From: Umbelopsis ramanniana AG
Taxonomy: Eukaryota; Mucoromycota; Umbelopsidomycetes; Umbelopsidales; Umbelopsidaceae
Length of the DNA: 45,414 nt
Assembly: GCF_025399195.1 (NCBI RefSeq)
Contig: NW_026252168.1
Span: 1-45,414, forward strand
Direction of reading: 5' to 3'
In this document: positions 10,544 to 21,630 of the stretch, piece by piece
How the letters are laid out: each line of letters begins with the position of its first letter
How positions within the stretch are numbered: the stretch's first letter is position 1
The notes under the pieces: model-generated
Database searches by the model: none
Told to the model about the DNA's origin: nothing
Seen by the model: the letters and a program-made list of their open reading frames with translations, nothing else
Made by a program: the position numbers and the translations under genes

Positions 10544-11091
10544 ATGTGTGAAAAAAGTGAAAAAGTGGAAAGCGCTTGTTGCGAGCAGCCAAATTAAAGC
10601 TTATATACATTTTTAGCGGATGACTATTTCCCCGCAACAATCTCCCTTAGTCAGTACAATTTTTTTGGATGACCGACGTGAACTGACTTTGCCCCAGTGC
10701 CAACTCATTGAACTGATGACAAACGCTATATGTTCTTCCCATTGTTGATGTTCGCTTTTGACAATACCTTCACCTGCCTGCTTATCATTTGGTGTTCGTG
10801 ATTACATGTCTTGGACGACACTATTGTGAAAATTACTTCCATTCGTGTTGCTATTTACTTGTAGTTCGCACCATGTAATTTCCCACTCTATTTTATTATA
10901 TTATGTAGTATTGTTGGATTTGTGCTTTGAAATATGCATTAAAAACGGCTCAAAGTCAAATACGCATGGCCGTTGATCTTTCTCACCTCTGGCCGTCCAT
11001 AGCTGTTGAGCAGTCACAGACCGCGGGGCGGAGTCAAAAGTCAAAAAGTCGAGCTGCTGCGAAATTTCTACTGTTCTTTTTACAACTTGGA
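10544..11091. other. Divergent intergenic region, thiolase / HAD protein
   Basis: About 550 bp with promoters for two divergent genes. No coding sequence is supported. The open frame from 10927 continues into the short first exon of the HAD gene, but its N-terminal part has no recognisable features. Confidence 0.55.
10600..10608 (-). promoter_or_regulatory. TATA-like element of thiolase gene
   Basis: On the minus strand GTATATAAG lies about 60 nt before the thiolase ATG, a spacing also seen at other strongly biased genes here (82-residue protein, tautomerase). Confidence 0.5.
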
Positions 11092-12627
11092 ATGACAAAT
11101 ACATCGGTACGTACCTGTAACATTAGCTCCATTGGTTTAGTTTGATTCTCACAGTGGTATCCTATGTAGAGAAATGGTCGCCGAAACATTACAACTGAGC
11201 AAAGAGAGGCCATAGACACATTGTACGAACAGGCAAGGTATTATCAGCATAAGAATGACGCAAAACCGACTGTGCTGGATATATTCGACTTTGATTCGAC
11301 CCTCTTCATGTCACCTCTCATGAGCCAAATCTGTTCCAAAAATCTCAATAGCATTGTGTTAGTAGAAGGTGCTATCGGTCCAGGATGGTGGCGGGACATC
11401 AATAGTTTGACGCTAGGTGACAATACCAAACTACAGCAATCTGCATGGGATAGCTATTGGAATGATGAAGTGGTTGAAGAGGCAAAGAAATCAATTGCAG
11501 ATAGCAGCAAACTCTCTGTTATGCTTACTGGACGGCGGGTTCATCCGTTTGGAAAAATAATTACTAGTATGCTTGAGTCCAAGGGCCTTCAGTTTGATAT
11601 TGTAGCGCTGCGACCAGACCCCATAGACATGATTGAAGAAGGAACTCTCTTCAATTCCGGGATCCAAGCCTTCAACAATACCATGGAATTCAAGAAGACT
11701 TTTTTATTGGATTTACTCGAACGAGAACCATCCCTACGTAGGCTTGTTATGTATGATGACCGCAAAAACCATGTTGCCAAATTTGAACAATGGATAGGCC
11801 AGTTGGTCGCACAGCATGTTCTAGATAGTGGCAAAGTATTTCATATCGTTAGCCCCCCTCGTGGGTTCGATCCTGGACGAGAATTAGCGTGTATGAAAAG
11901 TATTATTGACGAACACAACAAAAGGGTCGATATACGACGGTTAAAGAACGAATCACCACCGCAAGATGTTGAAGATCGACATTCTATCGTCACTTGGTGG
12001 ACGCGAAAAGCTGTACTGAAGCCCGTTATATCGAGCTTAAACATCAAGTTCACTGAACCGGAAATCGAAAAATTGCTAGCACAGGTTGGATCATCTGTGT
12101 CTACAGATACCATTCAAAATGCGAAACGTTTTCCTTTCGTCGGCGATGAAATTATATTAAAGTCCATCGATAAAGACACACACTATGGTCAGGAATTAAT
12201 CAAGTTGGCCAAAGCAAACGATACTTTAAAGCTACAGATTCTATCCATTGGAGAAGTCTCGCCTGATGGACTTGCGCTAGAAGCTCAGGTAGAGGATAAT
12301 CAGCTATACTGCAAAGACCTAGGTGTCAACGAAATATACATTCCGCTCTGGTGCAGGCCTGCACTTAAGGATAATGTACAGGAAGGTTACCGGCCGATTT
12401 GGACCCCAAGTAACGAAGCCCCTACCATCATGTCTGGACATTTTTGTCTTGGATACACTTATGACATTGAAGGTGATCCTCCTCTAGAAAAGACTGTCCG
12501 ACCACGCTATAGAAATTACCATCAGCATCGCTATAATGATAAGCGGCGTCAACATCACCCTTCCAGGAATCGAAATAACCATCTGCCGTACAGCAAGAAT
12601 GACAGACTGAGAGGAAATAAGAAATAG
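11092..12627 (+). CDS. HAD-superfamily protein with 'Swiss Army Knife RNA repair'-type domain
   Basis: Proposed exons 11092-11106 and 11170-12627 give 490 residues. The N-terminal 200 residues are a HAD phosphatase-like domain as in the fungal Swiss Army Knife RNA-repair-like family: motif I is IFDFDSTLF, motif II is MLTGRR, and the acidic motif IV is MYDDRKNH. Members are predicted to process RNA ends but the reaction here is unproven. The middle is less conserved. The C-terminus (about 60 residues) is very rich in Arg, His, Asn and Tyr, which could bind nucleic acid. The long open frame has no ATG near its 5' end: an in-frame TAG precedes an acceptor-like site at 11169, so I place the start in a 15-nt first exon. 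This start is the weakest part of the model. The gene converges on SF3A3. Confidence 0.8.
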
Positions 12628-12882
12628 AGGGTTGCCATAGAGTCATTTGTACACAAATCTGTTTATACCATGCAATAATAAAATATATGTCGTGTTGCAG
12701 TTCACATCATCTACAGTAGTTCAGGTTTTCACTTCATCAACACCAGTTCAATTTGAGAAAAAAAAATCGATATTACATTGTTAAAATTTGCGAAAATAAT
12801 AATCACCCTAAGGACTACTGAACTAGCACATTATTTTTCTATTTTTCTTGCGTAAACATGGAAAAAAAGATATGATCCACGT

Positions 12883-14734
12883 CTAGAGAATGCCTTGTCG
12901 CTTAAGGTCTTCATATGTCTTCTTGTTGAATACATTGCCTTCGGCGTCTTCAAACTCCTCCAACGTATCAGCTTTGAACTCATCCGCTCTACCTTTCTTT
13001 TTGAGTTTATCCCATACTGAAATGAAGAAAAGTATCCATTAGCTATAAGTCAGCCGTGAGCTGGAACAGCCATGAAAGAAAAAGAACTTACGAGTATATG
13101 CATCATCTATTTGCGTTATTTCATGGAAATGGCGTGTATTTGGTATACCTAGAGCACGCATACCATGGGCGTGTCGCCACTCTTGGAAATGTTTGTCAAA
13201 TGCTTTGCGACCCATATATACGAAGTCACCGCAAATCTCGCATGGATATTCAACACCGAGACCATGAAGCTTGTACAACCAGTAAGGAATGGGTTTGCCG
13301 TCCCAGCCAAGAGGGAGTTTGAGAGGATTGTAAATCTTGTCTTCGTCATCGTCATCAGACTCGTTTTCAACGAGTTCATGATCTTCCTGCTCTTGTTCTA
13401 TCGCTCGCTCCCTATCTGTAAGTGCTTGCTTTCGTTCAACGTTAGCCTTGGTATCTTCACGGTGACTTGATAGCGCGTCTACGTAGCTTGAGATCAGGAC
13501 TTCTTGCCATGCAACAGGCTTATCCTTGTCCTCCTTCTCTTCTAATGCCTTTTGTCTGGCTTTCTCTATTTCGGCTTGATCAAGATTGGGTCCTTTTTGC
13601 TCCAATAGCTGCTTTTGCGCCTTTATATGCTTCTTTCCTGTCAAGTGACCATCGAACACTGTTTGCTTGCTGAACTGCTTTTGGCCTAAATATTTCAGAA
13701 GTGAAATATAGTAATTTAATACATTGAATGTGGGAGAGAAACTGTTTCGATAGAGATCAATGAAAACTTACATGCGATGCAAAATAGCTCTGGTGCAGCT
13801 TCCTCCTCCTCCCCAAGCTTCTTTTCCCATCCTGGCACCTTCTTCTCTTTCCAATCTGACTCGAACTTTTCCTTGGACTTTTCTCGTAAAGCGTCAAGAT
13901 TGTAAAGAGGCTTTGCTCTGGCGAAGAAGCTTTCAAGGTAAGATTGCAACGCTGTCAAATAGTTCCTGTAATCCGCTGTTGTCTTTGTTTCCTTAGGATA
14001 TGATCCTTTGAAGTCGTCAAAGTTTGAAAGATATGCCAAATAGTCCACCCGTTTGATGTGCTTAAGGTTGATGTATTGTGTATATAACGGGTTAAGATCC
14101 AAAAACCGACCATTTCCTTCTTCTCCAGAGAAGAGAGTATCTAGTTCTATTCAAAGCATTAGCCACGTCAATAAGAAGTATAAAAACTTTGTTTTCCTCT
14201 TACCAGCTTCTTCAGAACCGTCCTCGAGCTTTTGTCTTTCTTGAATGATGAATTGTAGTTCTGATGGTACAACAAATTCATTGGGATATTTGCGATGATG
14301 ATCCTTTATAACTCGGAGTCGTTCATAGAAATCTCCAAATGTGTCAGATGTTGTTGCTAATGCGTCTATCTCTTTCTTCCGCGCTCTACCAAATCGATGC
14401 GAAGTTAATACGAGAAAGATCGCACAGCCATGCGTCACGACTAGTCAATGTCAATTTTATAGATTGAAAAAACCTACCCGTCCTTGTCCTCGTAAAGATC
14501 GTACAACTGCTGGCTCTTTTCAGTTATTTTGTTCAGAAACTTGTTGACAACGTGTTCATTCTCTAGTCGTTCCTTTTGAGTTTTCGGCTGATTCATGTAC
14601 TGATCGACGATGGCTTGTTCTAAGCGCTCGATCTCTTCGTGAGCACTATGACAAAATGGTTCAATGCATGTCTAATCAAATCCTGTTTCGTGTCATTTAA
14701 CCTACCTTCTCTGCTGCTCCAGTACGCTCTCCAT
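12883..14734 (-). CDS. PRP9: Splicing factor 3A subunit 3 (SF3a60 / Prp9)
   Basis: Six exons: 14734-14706, 14645-14478, 14385-14204, 14140-13772, 13685-13092, 13016-12883; 491 residues against 501 in human SF3A3. The protein is part of the SF3a complex of U2 snRNP, needed for prespliceosome formation. Conserved blocks appear in order: LYDLYEDKDG, FYERLRVIKDHHRKYPNE, SGEEGNGRFLDLNPLY, a first zinc finger FCIACQKQF..H..KKH, and the C-terminal matrin-type finger YPCEICGDFVYMGRKAFDKHF followed by EWRHAHGMRALGIPNT. The end, NKKTYEDLKRQGIL, is the family's usual C-terminus. It shares a 151-bp divergent promoter with NAA35 and converges on the HAD gene (255 bp between stops). Confidence 0.96.
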
Positions 14735-14885
14735 AGTAGAATGTGTAGTGAAAGAATGGAATTTTTGTCAGGTAACTTTTTTGTGAAAACCAAGTTTGCT
14801 GGTCGGTTTTTACGGGTCACGTGCTGAGCGTCCGAATGAGACTTTGATGGCGACTGAGTTTGCAAACGAGAAAGTCAACATTGTC
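14735..14885. promoter_or_regulatory. Compact bidirectional promoter SF3A3 / NAA35 with E-box
   Basis: Only 151 bp lie between the two divergent start codons. A palindromic CACGTG (14818-14823) sits in it, a site for bHLH factors such as Cbf1 or Pho4 in yeasts. No TATA box is obvious. Regulation is inferred from position. Confidence 0.55.
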
Positions 14886-17800
14886 ATGGCAGCACCACAG
14901 AAGTAAGCAGCTTTCGGTACCTGTCATTGCGTGTATAGCATGCTCCTCGGATGGTCATTAATGAAGACTTTTTTTGAATGCATAGGGAGCAGCCTGAGTC
15001 TAGTCAGACCAATCAGATCAGGGGTATGACCATAATATTGAATCTACACACGATAGCCTTTGATTGCGTGCATAAGTTCTAACTTTTATTTTAACGCTCC
15101 AACTTAAGAAGCGATATCAAAACTTGCCATAGATGTCCCGGAAAAAGAGATATATAATCCTTACCGCGAGAACGACTACCTTGTTCCCCAGTGGAAAGAT
15201 ATCACCACGTTGTTAGACAATGCATCGAATGGTACATGATATTTACATATAATCGACCATGCAAAAAGAAACCTGATAATAACCGAACTTAAAATTGCAG
15301 ATCTTGATGTTGGGCAATTAGTTCATTTACAGTCATTTACGCTGTTTGATGCTATGAGCGCCATCGAAATCATGGATCCAAAGATGGACACCGGGATGAT
15401 ATTGGAAGGTGACAAGAAAAAGCCATTTGATCCGCTTAAATCTCTTAGTGGCGAGCAAGTGCTTTGGGTCATCGACCGACTGTTGAGCTGTGAGGTGCGT
15501 CTATGCGTAACCATATGAAACGGCGTTTGGAAAGAAGCTCATCAATTTTTCGCAATGCAGATGGCATGGTTATCTGGGCATTCTCTGTCGCAGACGATAT
15601 TTACTTGCATGTACTTCCATGATGTTTTTTCACTGGTGCAAGAAAAAATTGAACCGTCTCAGCGCATAGATCAGCCTCCAGAGTTGGTCAGCTCTGTGTT
15701 GAAAGCATATGTACTGGCAACTACAAAGTGCTGCCACTTAATATGGAGGGAAATGGTTTCAGGAAATGTCTATGAGGTATGTGGCTCAGTCATCATGCAC
15801 AATTGTAGGTGAGATAACATTTGTGAACGAAGGAACTCATCATTCTGTTTTACCTGGGTGTATTCAGGAAGAAGACTTTACTACGAACCTGTTTGGACTG
15901 TCATTAGGCGAACATTATCCTGACACCGAAGTGTTAAACGCAATAGACTATGCTATACACTGGTTATCTGAATTCAAGAAGAGAATGGCGTCAGAGGGAG
16001 GCGGTAAGTGTTGTGTGTATGGAAGTGTGGGCACAAATATGGGTCGTTTAGCCATATCCGCTTTTCAGAAAACTTGGCTGTGTTCGAAGGTCTACTCAAC
16101 CGCCTTTATGCTCGCAAACATTATCTCCTGGCCCATATGTATTTTTCGCAACCAAAGTGTGAATGGTATCATAAGGCAGACTCTGAGTTACAAGAGCTTA
16201 CAAAGCTGCTAACTAGCAAAGATGCTGGATCGATTCTTAACACTCAGAATTTGGGAAAAGAAGTGGATGGTGGTAGGTTGATTGATGTGGATTCTACATT
16301 GCGTAACCCTCTGCTACTTTGACTCATGTTTTGTTCCAGCGTTTGACGAAAATATCAATCGCATTTTGACTTCACAGACACCTCCTCGTCCAATTATATT
16401 GCCCACTCAGGCCGAGGTATGCTGGCCTCTCCTCGTCTATCATTATGAATATATTTCACCAACAATTTATTGGATTCGTTTTGTTTTTATAGGCACTGGA
16501 GTCCTTTGTCCACCTGTCAAGTCGACTGACATCCCTTTGCTCCATTGTGGACTACCAATCTGTAGCCTCCCTTTTGGTAAGCTAAAGCATTGCGACTCAT
16601 GCATTCAAAACATTCGCAATTTCTCATATATTTTTTATACAGAATTTTTGTAAATATTTCGCTTCCTCCAGACCCTATCCGGATGCATTTTCTCGGTCAA
16701 AATTGAATGTAAGTATCATTATCAGCTTGAGAAGCACATCCATTCTACTCACAGCAATTGCAGACGAGTATATACCATAGTTATCGATTCCTGGGGTCAT
16801 GCCCTCTTGACGAGGTTGTCGCGGAATCCATGATTGACTTGCTACAACCTCCATCTTGGTGGTTTTCTAAACATCGACCACAAAGCATCGAAGAGGAGAG
16901 CTATCGTGAGACGAAAACAGCAATCAATGCCTTTCTAGAGCGTGCTGGACTGGTAAGCATTGTAACATTATGTATCAAACAATGTGGATAATGAGCAAGT
17001 TATTGACGTTATCATCGTAGCCTTTCCTGGATATCTTCAGGATATATTGTCACAATCGAGCACGGCAACGTCGGATAATGTGTAAAGTACTAGGAGAATG
17101 GGAAATTCTCTTGAATGAGGTTAGTTAAAGACATATATTCACGACTGTATAGCAGCAACACTAAATGACATTGGTCGCTTAGGCTTTCACACTGGACGAA
17201 AAGTTAAATGAAATTTGCGTAAGTGGACCAGCTTTTAAAGTGTTGATGGTGTAACACCAAAGTCTAAGATATCCATTTTTACAGTTCGACGAAAGTAAAT
17301 ATTATTTTTACCATTGGACAAATCATCGTAGGCTTAACATGATCGAGACCATTCTATTGCTCGGATTTGAGCTTGAGCTTTATGGATCGCATGAATACAC
17401 CATGATTTATTGGTGAGTTGCTGCTTGCTGTTCATTTTACCGTCCTTGATGCGCAACCATCTGACTGGCTTTTCTCCCAGGTTTGTAGATTACTTGCTAA
17501 CCTATCGACATAATGTCTACTCACATATACAAGCGAACATTGCCATAAGCGACGTGTACTCTGAACCGTACACAAGCAGCAACGCTCGCCAATCTTCACC
17601 CACATCGCAGAAACGACAAAGAATATGTGAATTCCAATCTTTGCAGTTGATTAACAGCATCAAATACGATCTGAACATATCTGTTTGGCGAGTGAGTACC
17701 AACTACTATAACAGTTGTAATGGTTTACATCAAATACTAATCTTTATGTCTCTTTCACTTGCTAGACTTTGATTGCATTCGAGAAGATAAATTTAATCAA

Positions 17801-18325
17801 AAAACCAAGTTTAGCCTTTGACGACGAGGAAACACGTTATCAACATAGATTCAAGGCGTTTGCCAATCTCTGGAACTTTGAACTTCCACCTTATGAACGG
17901 TTTCGAAATGATGTGAATGTTGCATCGGAGAAGGTATTTTTCATGCGTCGATATTGTTGTCCGTTTCTACGCACTTACTAATATTCTCTCTTTAGCCTAT
18001 GGACCAGTTGCACGCTGCTCAGATGAGCCTCAATAGAGCAAAAGATAATCTCAGACGCATTATTCCAGAAAGCGCATTACAGACCAAGACAGAGCTTTGC
18101 GCTGACTCGTATAAAAAGGTAAATATGAAAGTGGAATGAACAAGGTATCCCAATGACATTTGCTAATATAACACCTTACTCACATAGGACGTGCAAGCCA
18201 TGATGCGAACCTGTATTTCTAACCAAGTGGCCATAACGCGAATAATGAAGAACACATCAGCCAAAATTAACATATCATTTGAGTACCACCCTTACTGGCC
18301 AACCTTCAATGTCATAGAATTATAA
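14886..18325 (+). CDS. MAK10: N-alpha-acetyltransferase 35, NatC auxiliary subunit (Mak10)
   Basis: Eighteen exons give 748 residues (yeast Mak10 733, human NAA35 725): 14886-14902, 14986-15023, 15109-15231, 15301-15494, 15561-15776, 15868-16003, 16069-16272, 16340-16416, 16493-16576, 16643-16708, 16764-16952, 17021-17119, 17183-17218, 17285-17412, 17481-17691, 17766-17933, 17996-18118, 18188-18325. Phase is consistent at all 17 junctions. The protein is the large scaffold of NatC, which acetylates N-terminal Met followed by a hydrophobic residue. The signature AMSAIEIMDPKMDTGM is intact, as is CHNRARQRRIMCKVLGEW; the C-terminus has HWTNHRRLNMIETILLLGFELELY. Many exons are short and symmetric. 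It is divergent from SF3A3 and convergent with the PPR gene. Confidence 0.95.
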
Positions 18326-18596
18326 TCTGCTGCCACTGAATTGCCACTCTTAATGTCTCTACTTGCAACGTAATCATAGATGCCATGGAGCAAACACGTA
18401 AAAATAAACATATTTCAAAAGGAATGAAATTTCTTTTATTCTGAGTCGAACAAATGTACAGATTTTTATTTTGGAGGAGCTGTAAATGCTCGATGGTATA
18501 CGAATCAACTCTAGATCTATTAAGATGATGAAGGAAGTTTGCAAACAATATAAAGAGTGAGAAAAAAGCAACTAGTAAAATGTTGGATCTGACGGT
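18326..18596. other. Convergent 3' intergenic region, NAA35 / PPR gene
   Basis: 271 bp of A/T-rich sequence between two converging stop codons. Short minus-strand frames here (18312-18571) overlap each other and have no recognisable content. It should contain both 3' UTRs. Confidence 0.5.
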
Positions 18597-21197
18597 CTAA
18601 TTTACATAAGCAAGGAGCTCCCATTTTTTGGTTCTATGCTTGCGTGGTTTGTATGGCAAGCCGTTGCGAGAAGCATGTCCGACCTGATCAACATATTCCT
18701 TGTCAACACCAGATCGAAGCATGGCACGAAGCAAGTAATGCCAGGTGAATTGATTAGGTTCTATTTCGCGCTGTCTCATGTCTTCAAAGAGGGCTAATGC
18801 GCCTTTAGCATCACGCGCGATGGCAAAACCTTGAATTAAAGCAGTGTATACGACGTCGTTGGGCGGGATACCGTCAGCCAACATATGCTGAAATATCTGC
18901 ATGGCGCGACGAATATCATGTTTGGCAAATCCAGCAATGATGATTGAATATGTATATACGTTTGGGCGGGTAATCCTTGAACTCTGCAGATCTCTAAACA
19001 TCGCAAATGCTCGTTGAATACCAGGTTGAGCCTTGTTGTGGGTATCTTTGGCTTGTGGCGTCATGGGCATGGAGTCCATGTCACGAAGTTCAGTAAACGT
19101 GTCCGCTAACAAATTGGCATCACGAGTGTGTTCATTCATACTATCGCTTTGCTTTCCAAGATCCGAATCCACTAAACCAGACATGATGGATGATATTGCA
19201 CGTATGAAGGGCGAGTCACGGGCATACGCAGTCTTCTCATTCGGTTCAATTTGAGTTGTGCAATCTTGTTTCATTATTTCAAACATCTTCCAAGCCGTTT
19301 CCAGCTCTCTATTGGCCACAAGTCCTTTGATGATGATGGCATAGGTAAGTGCATCCACAGAAAACCCTCGTGTCTTCATATCCGTCACCGCATCAAACGC
19401 TTTTTCGGTTTGTTGACAGTCGAAGAGCGCCTGCACGTAGTGATGATAGGTATATCGAGTGCGTTCAAGTTTGTGACGAGAGCCGGAAGTTGAATCGAAC
19501 CACGAAAAGGCTTCTTCAACACCTTTAATATCCCCCTTCATACCCAGGCTGCGGATAAGATGATTGACCATGACCGAATTGATCAGCTCAGGTTGGTGCT
19601 GGAGATAGTGCCGGAATCGACTTTGAACGCCTCTTGTGTTTCCATTTGCCAACTTCATCAAAACGTATGCAGATCGTTGCATGTTGTCCAGAGCATTCCA
19701 ATTCCCACTGATCTCTACATTCAGCGCCTTGTACAAATCCTCGGCAACTTTACGCATATCGAGCGCTAGCGCTTTCACCATGAGAGCCATATATACTGGA
19801 TGCTTGGCAGTACTCTCCACCAACCGCATGTGCTCAATGTAACTGAGTGCCTCCTTGGTCTTTCGATGCTGCAAGTAACCGTTGGCCAGGATAGCATAAG
19901 TAACAATATTTGGTGAAACCTTGGCTTGAGTCATGTCGTCTAAAACTCGCTTTGCTGCCTTTAGATCACCCATTCGACAAAATCCTGCAATCAGCGAGGT
20001 ATATGTATACACATCAGGCTCGGTATACATTCGCGCGTCCGGTGAAAGGCGTCCAGCATCTACTGCAGCGTCTTCCATTGATTGTAAAAATTTGATAGCG
20101 CGAGGCAATTCACAGCGTCGACAAAGTAGTTCAACGATGATGTTGCATGCTTGACGTTCAGGTATAATGCGATCTACCGTCGCTGCATGTGAAAAATCAG
20201 CAATTATGTCGTCTATGGAGAATGTATCAGGCTGGGCATTCAAGCAGGCAACACCCAACGAGGTATAATGCGATGACGACAGCGCTAGGTGTTTGTCATG
20301 CATATCTATCATAAGGTCTCGAACTTTCTGAACCTGCCCATGTCTAGAGAGGGCGAATAGTATCTGGGAGTAGTGATAGCTGCAGGGCATGGTAGGGTCT
20401 GCCTTTTCCATCCGATCCAGAACGGAAAGCATACGCTGAACAGTGTCGCTGCTTTTTCCATACTTGAGGTTATTCAACAGACGGCTGTAATTGTTGCCTT
20501 CCATAAAGCTGTCAAGTCCACGTTCGATCAATCGCTGGTATACTTTCCAAGTCATTTGGCAGTTTTGTTCAGGTATCTGATATAATGCGCCACGCAAAAT
20601 TTTGAATTGCTGTAAAGGTGTCAATTCATATCCTCTTTGGCTTAGATCCATCAACATCTTGTCAAAGTCTTCGGTTCTGCTGTATCGAAACTGTCTCCAT
20701 CGTTGATATAACGCTTTTGACGCACATATGGTTGGAGAGTGTCCTGACTCATTAATATTCCGCTGATATATGGATCCATGGGATGGCATTGTTGCACCTT
20801 TTGGCTGTTGTTTGTTAATTGTCTCCTCGCCTTCTAATTGAACGGAAGTGACCTTTGCTGCTTGAGACGAACGAAACCTCCTTGAAGAGCCGGTTCCCCT
20901 GAACAATGATTGTGTGCTAGTATCCAACGCATGGTGTTTTTGGTGAGGATCCAAGATGTTTCCTATACTTTTCGTACACAGGCTAGCTGTAGGGTGCCTG
21001 GAAGTACTATAATTTGATCTCGGTTTGGACGATTTGCGCGAGTGGTGTTGCTTTGTCCAAGTTGTCATGTGTCGAGGCACAGGTGTATCAAAACTAGACA
21101 ACAAGGTCTTCTGCAACATAACCCATGTCCGTCTATAGGACAGTATAGTAGTTACAGACTTGCTTCCCGGTGAAGGGAGCGCAAGAGACGGTGGCAT
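18597..21197 (-). CDS. Pentatricopeptide repeat (PPR) protein, probably mitochondrial
   Basis: Intronless, 866 residues. Residues 1-70 are rich in Ser, Arg, Thr and Lys and almost free of acids (SYRRTWVML, RKSSKPRSNYSTSR), as in a mitochondrial presequence. From about residue 200 there are many degenerate 35-residue PPR units; clear ones are PDVYTYTSLIAGFCRMG, PNIVTYAILANGYLQH, VDALTYAIIIKGLVANRE, RPNVYTYSIIIAGFAKHD, PNDVVYTALIQGFAIA and PNQFTWHYLLRAML. PPR proteins bind single-stranded organellar RNA to govern processing, stability or translation; the target RNA cannot be inferred here. Being intronless is unusual beside its heavily split neighbours, but PPR genes often are. The long single ORF and dense repeats make the call secure; the exact ortholog is not recognised. 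Confidence 0.92.
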   Translation of the reverse strand: MPPSLALPSPGSKSVTTILSYRRTWVMLQKTLLSSFDTPVPRHMTTWTKQHHSRKSSKPRSNYSTSRHPTASLCTKSIGNILDPHQKHHALDTSTQSLFRGTGSSRRFRSSQAAKVTSVQLEGEETINKQQPKGATMPSHGSIYQRNINESGHSPTICASKALYQRWRQFRYSRTEDFDKMLMDLSQRGYELTPLQQFKILRGALYQIPEQNCQMTWKVYQRLIERGLDSFMEGNNYSRLLNNLKYGKSSDTVQRMLSVLDRMEKADPTMPCSYHYSQILFALSRHGQVQKVRDLMIDMHDKHLALSSSHYTSLGVACLNAQPDTFSIDDIIADFSHAATVDRIIPERQACNIIVELLCRRCELPRAIKFLQSMEDAAVDAGRLSPDARMYTEPDVYTYTSLIAGFCRMGDLKAAKRVLDDMTQAKVSPNIVTYAILANGYLQHRKTKEALSYIEHMRLVESTAKHPVYMALMVKALALDMRKVAEDLYKALNVEISGNWNALDNMQRSAYVLMKLANGNTRGVQSRFRHYLQHQPELINSVMVNHLIRSLGMKGDIKGVEEAFSWFDSTSGSRHKLERTRYTYHHYVQALFDCQQTEKAFDAVTDMKTRGFSVDALTYAIIIKGLVANRELETAWKMFEIMKQDCTTQIEPNEKTAYARDSPFIRAISSIMSGLVDSDLGKQSDSMNEHTRDANLLADTFTELRDMDSMPMTPQAKDTHNKAQPGIQRAFAMFRDLQSSRITRPNVYTYSIIIAGFAKHDIRRAMQIFQHMLADGIPPNDVVYTALIQGFAIARDAKGALALFEDMRQREIEPNQFTWHYLLRAMLRSGVDKEYVDQVGHASRNGLPYKPRKHRTKKWELLAYVN

Positions 21198-21557
21198 GGC
21201 AAGTCAAGCAATGAGTCGTTAAGCTCGTTATTTTTTACTTGTTTTCCAAGTGCCTGCGATTGTTCAGGCAAAAAAAATGTAAAAATGTAATGATGTCAGC
21301 TTCTAAACATCAAAATAAATTTTTTACATACAAACTCCACCTGTCAACATTGCGCTTGAGTTTGGGACTATCCTCTGTTTCTCAATTAATTTGTAAGTCC
21401 AACTAAAATATATTTTAATGGCTGCAGATGCTTTAGAGTAAATGTCAGCTTAATAGAGGAAATAACGATATAGGACAGAGAAAGAATCGGTACGGCTTTG
21501 AAAAATTAATATTTAAGAAGAAGGATGGTGCCATTACACATACAATAAGGTAATAAA

Positions 21558-21600
<43 letters not shown>

Positions 21601-21630
21601 TTACTCCCTTACAACAAATTAGCCATTTGA
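21198..21630. other. Intergenic region between PPR start and CBM48 gene end
   Basis: 433 bp holding the PPR promoter and the 3' UTR of the CBM48 gene (both on the minus strand). It contains a (GA)n microsatellite. No gene is seen. Confidence 0.6.
21559..21597. repeat. (GA)n microsatellite
   Basis: An uninterrupted GA run of about 31 nt (21567-21597), preceded by an imperfect section from 21559. It lies 34 bp beyond the stop codon of the minus-strand CBM48 gene, so its transcript would carry (CU)n in the 3' UTR. Length polymorphism is likely. Confidence 0.9.

Noticed and set aside
11860-11880. tRNA T-loop-like GGGTTCGATCC
   Set aside because: It sits inside the HAD coding exon (codons for GFDPG) and no tRNA arms can be drawn around it.
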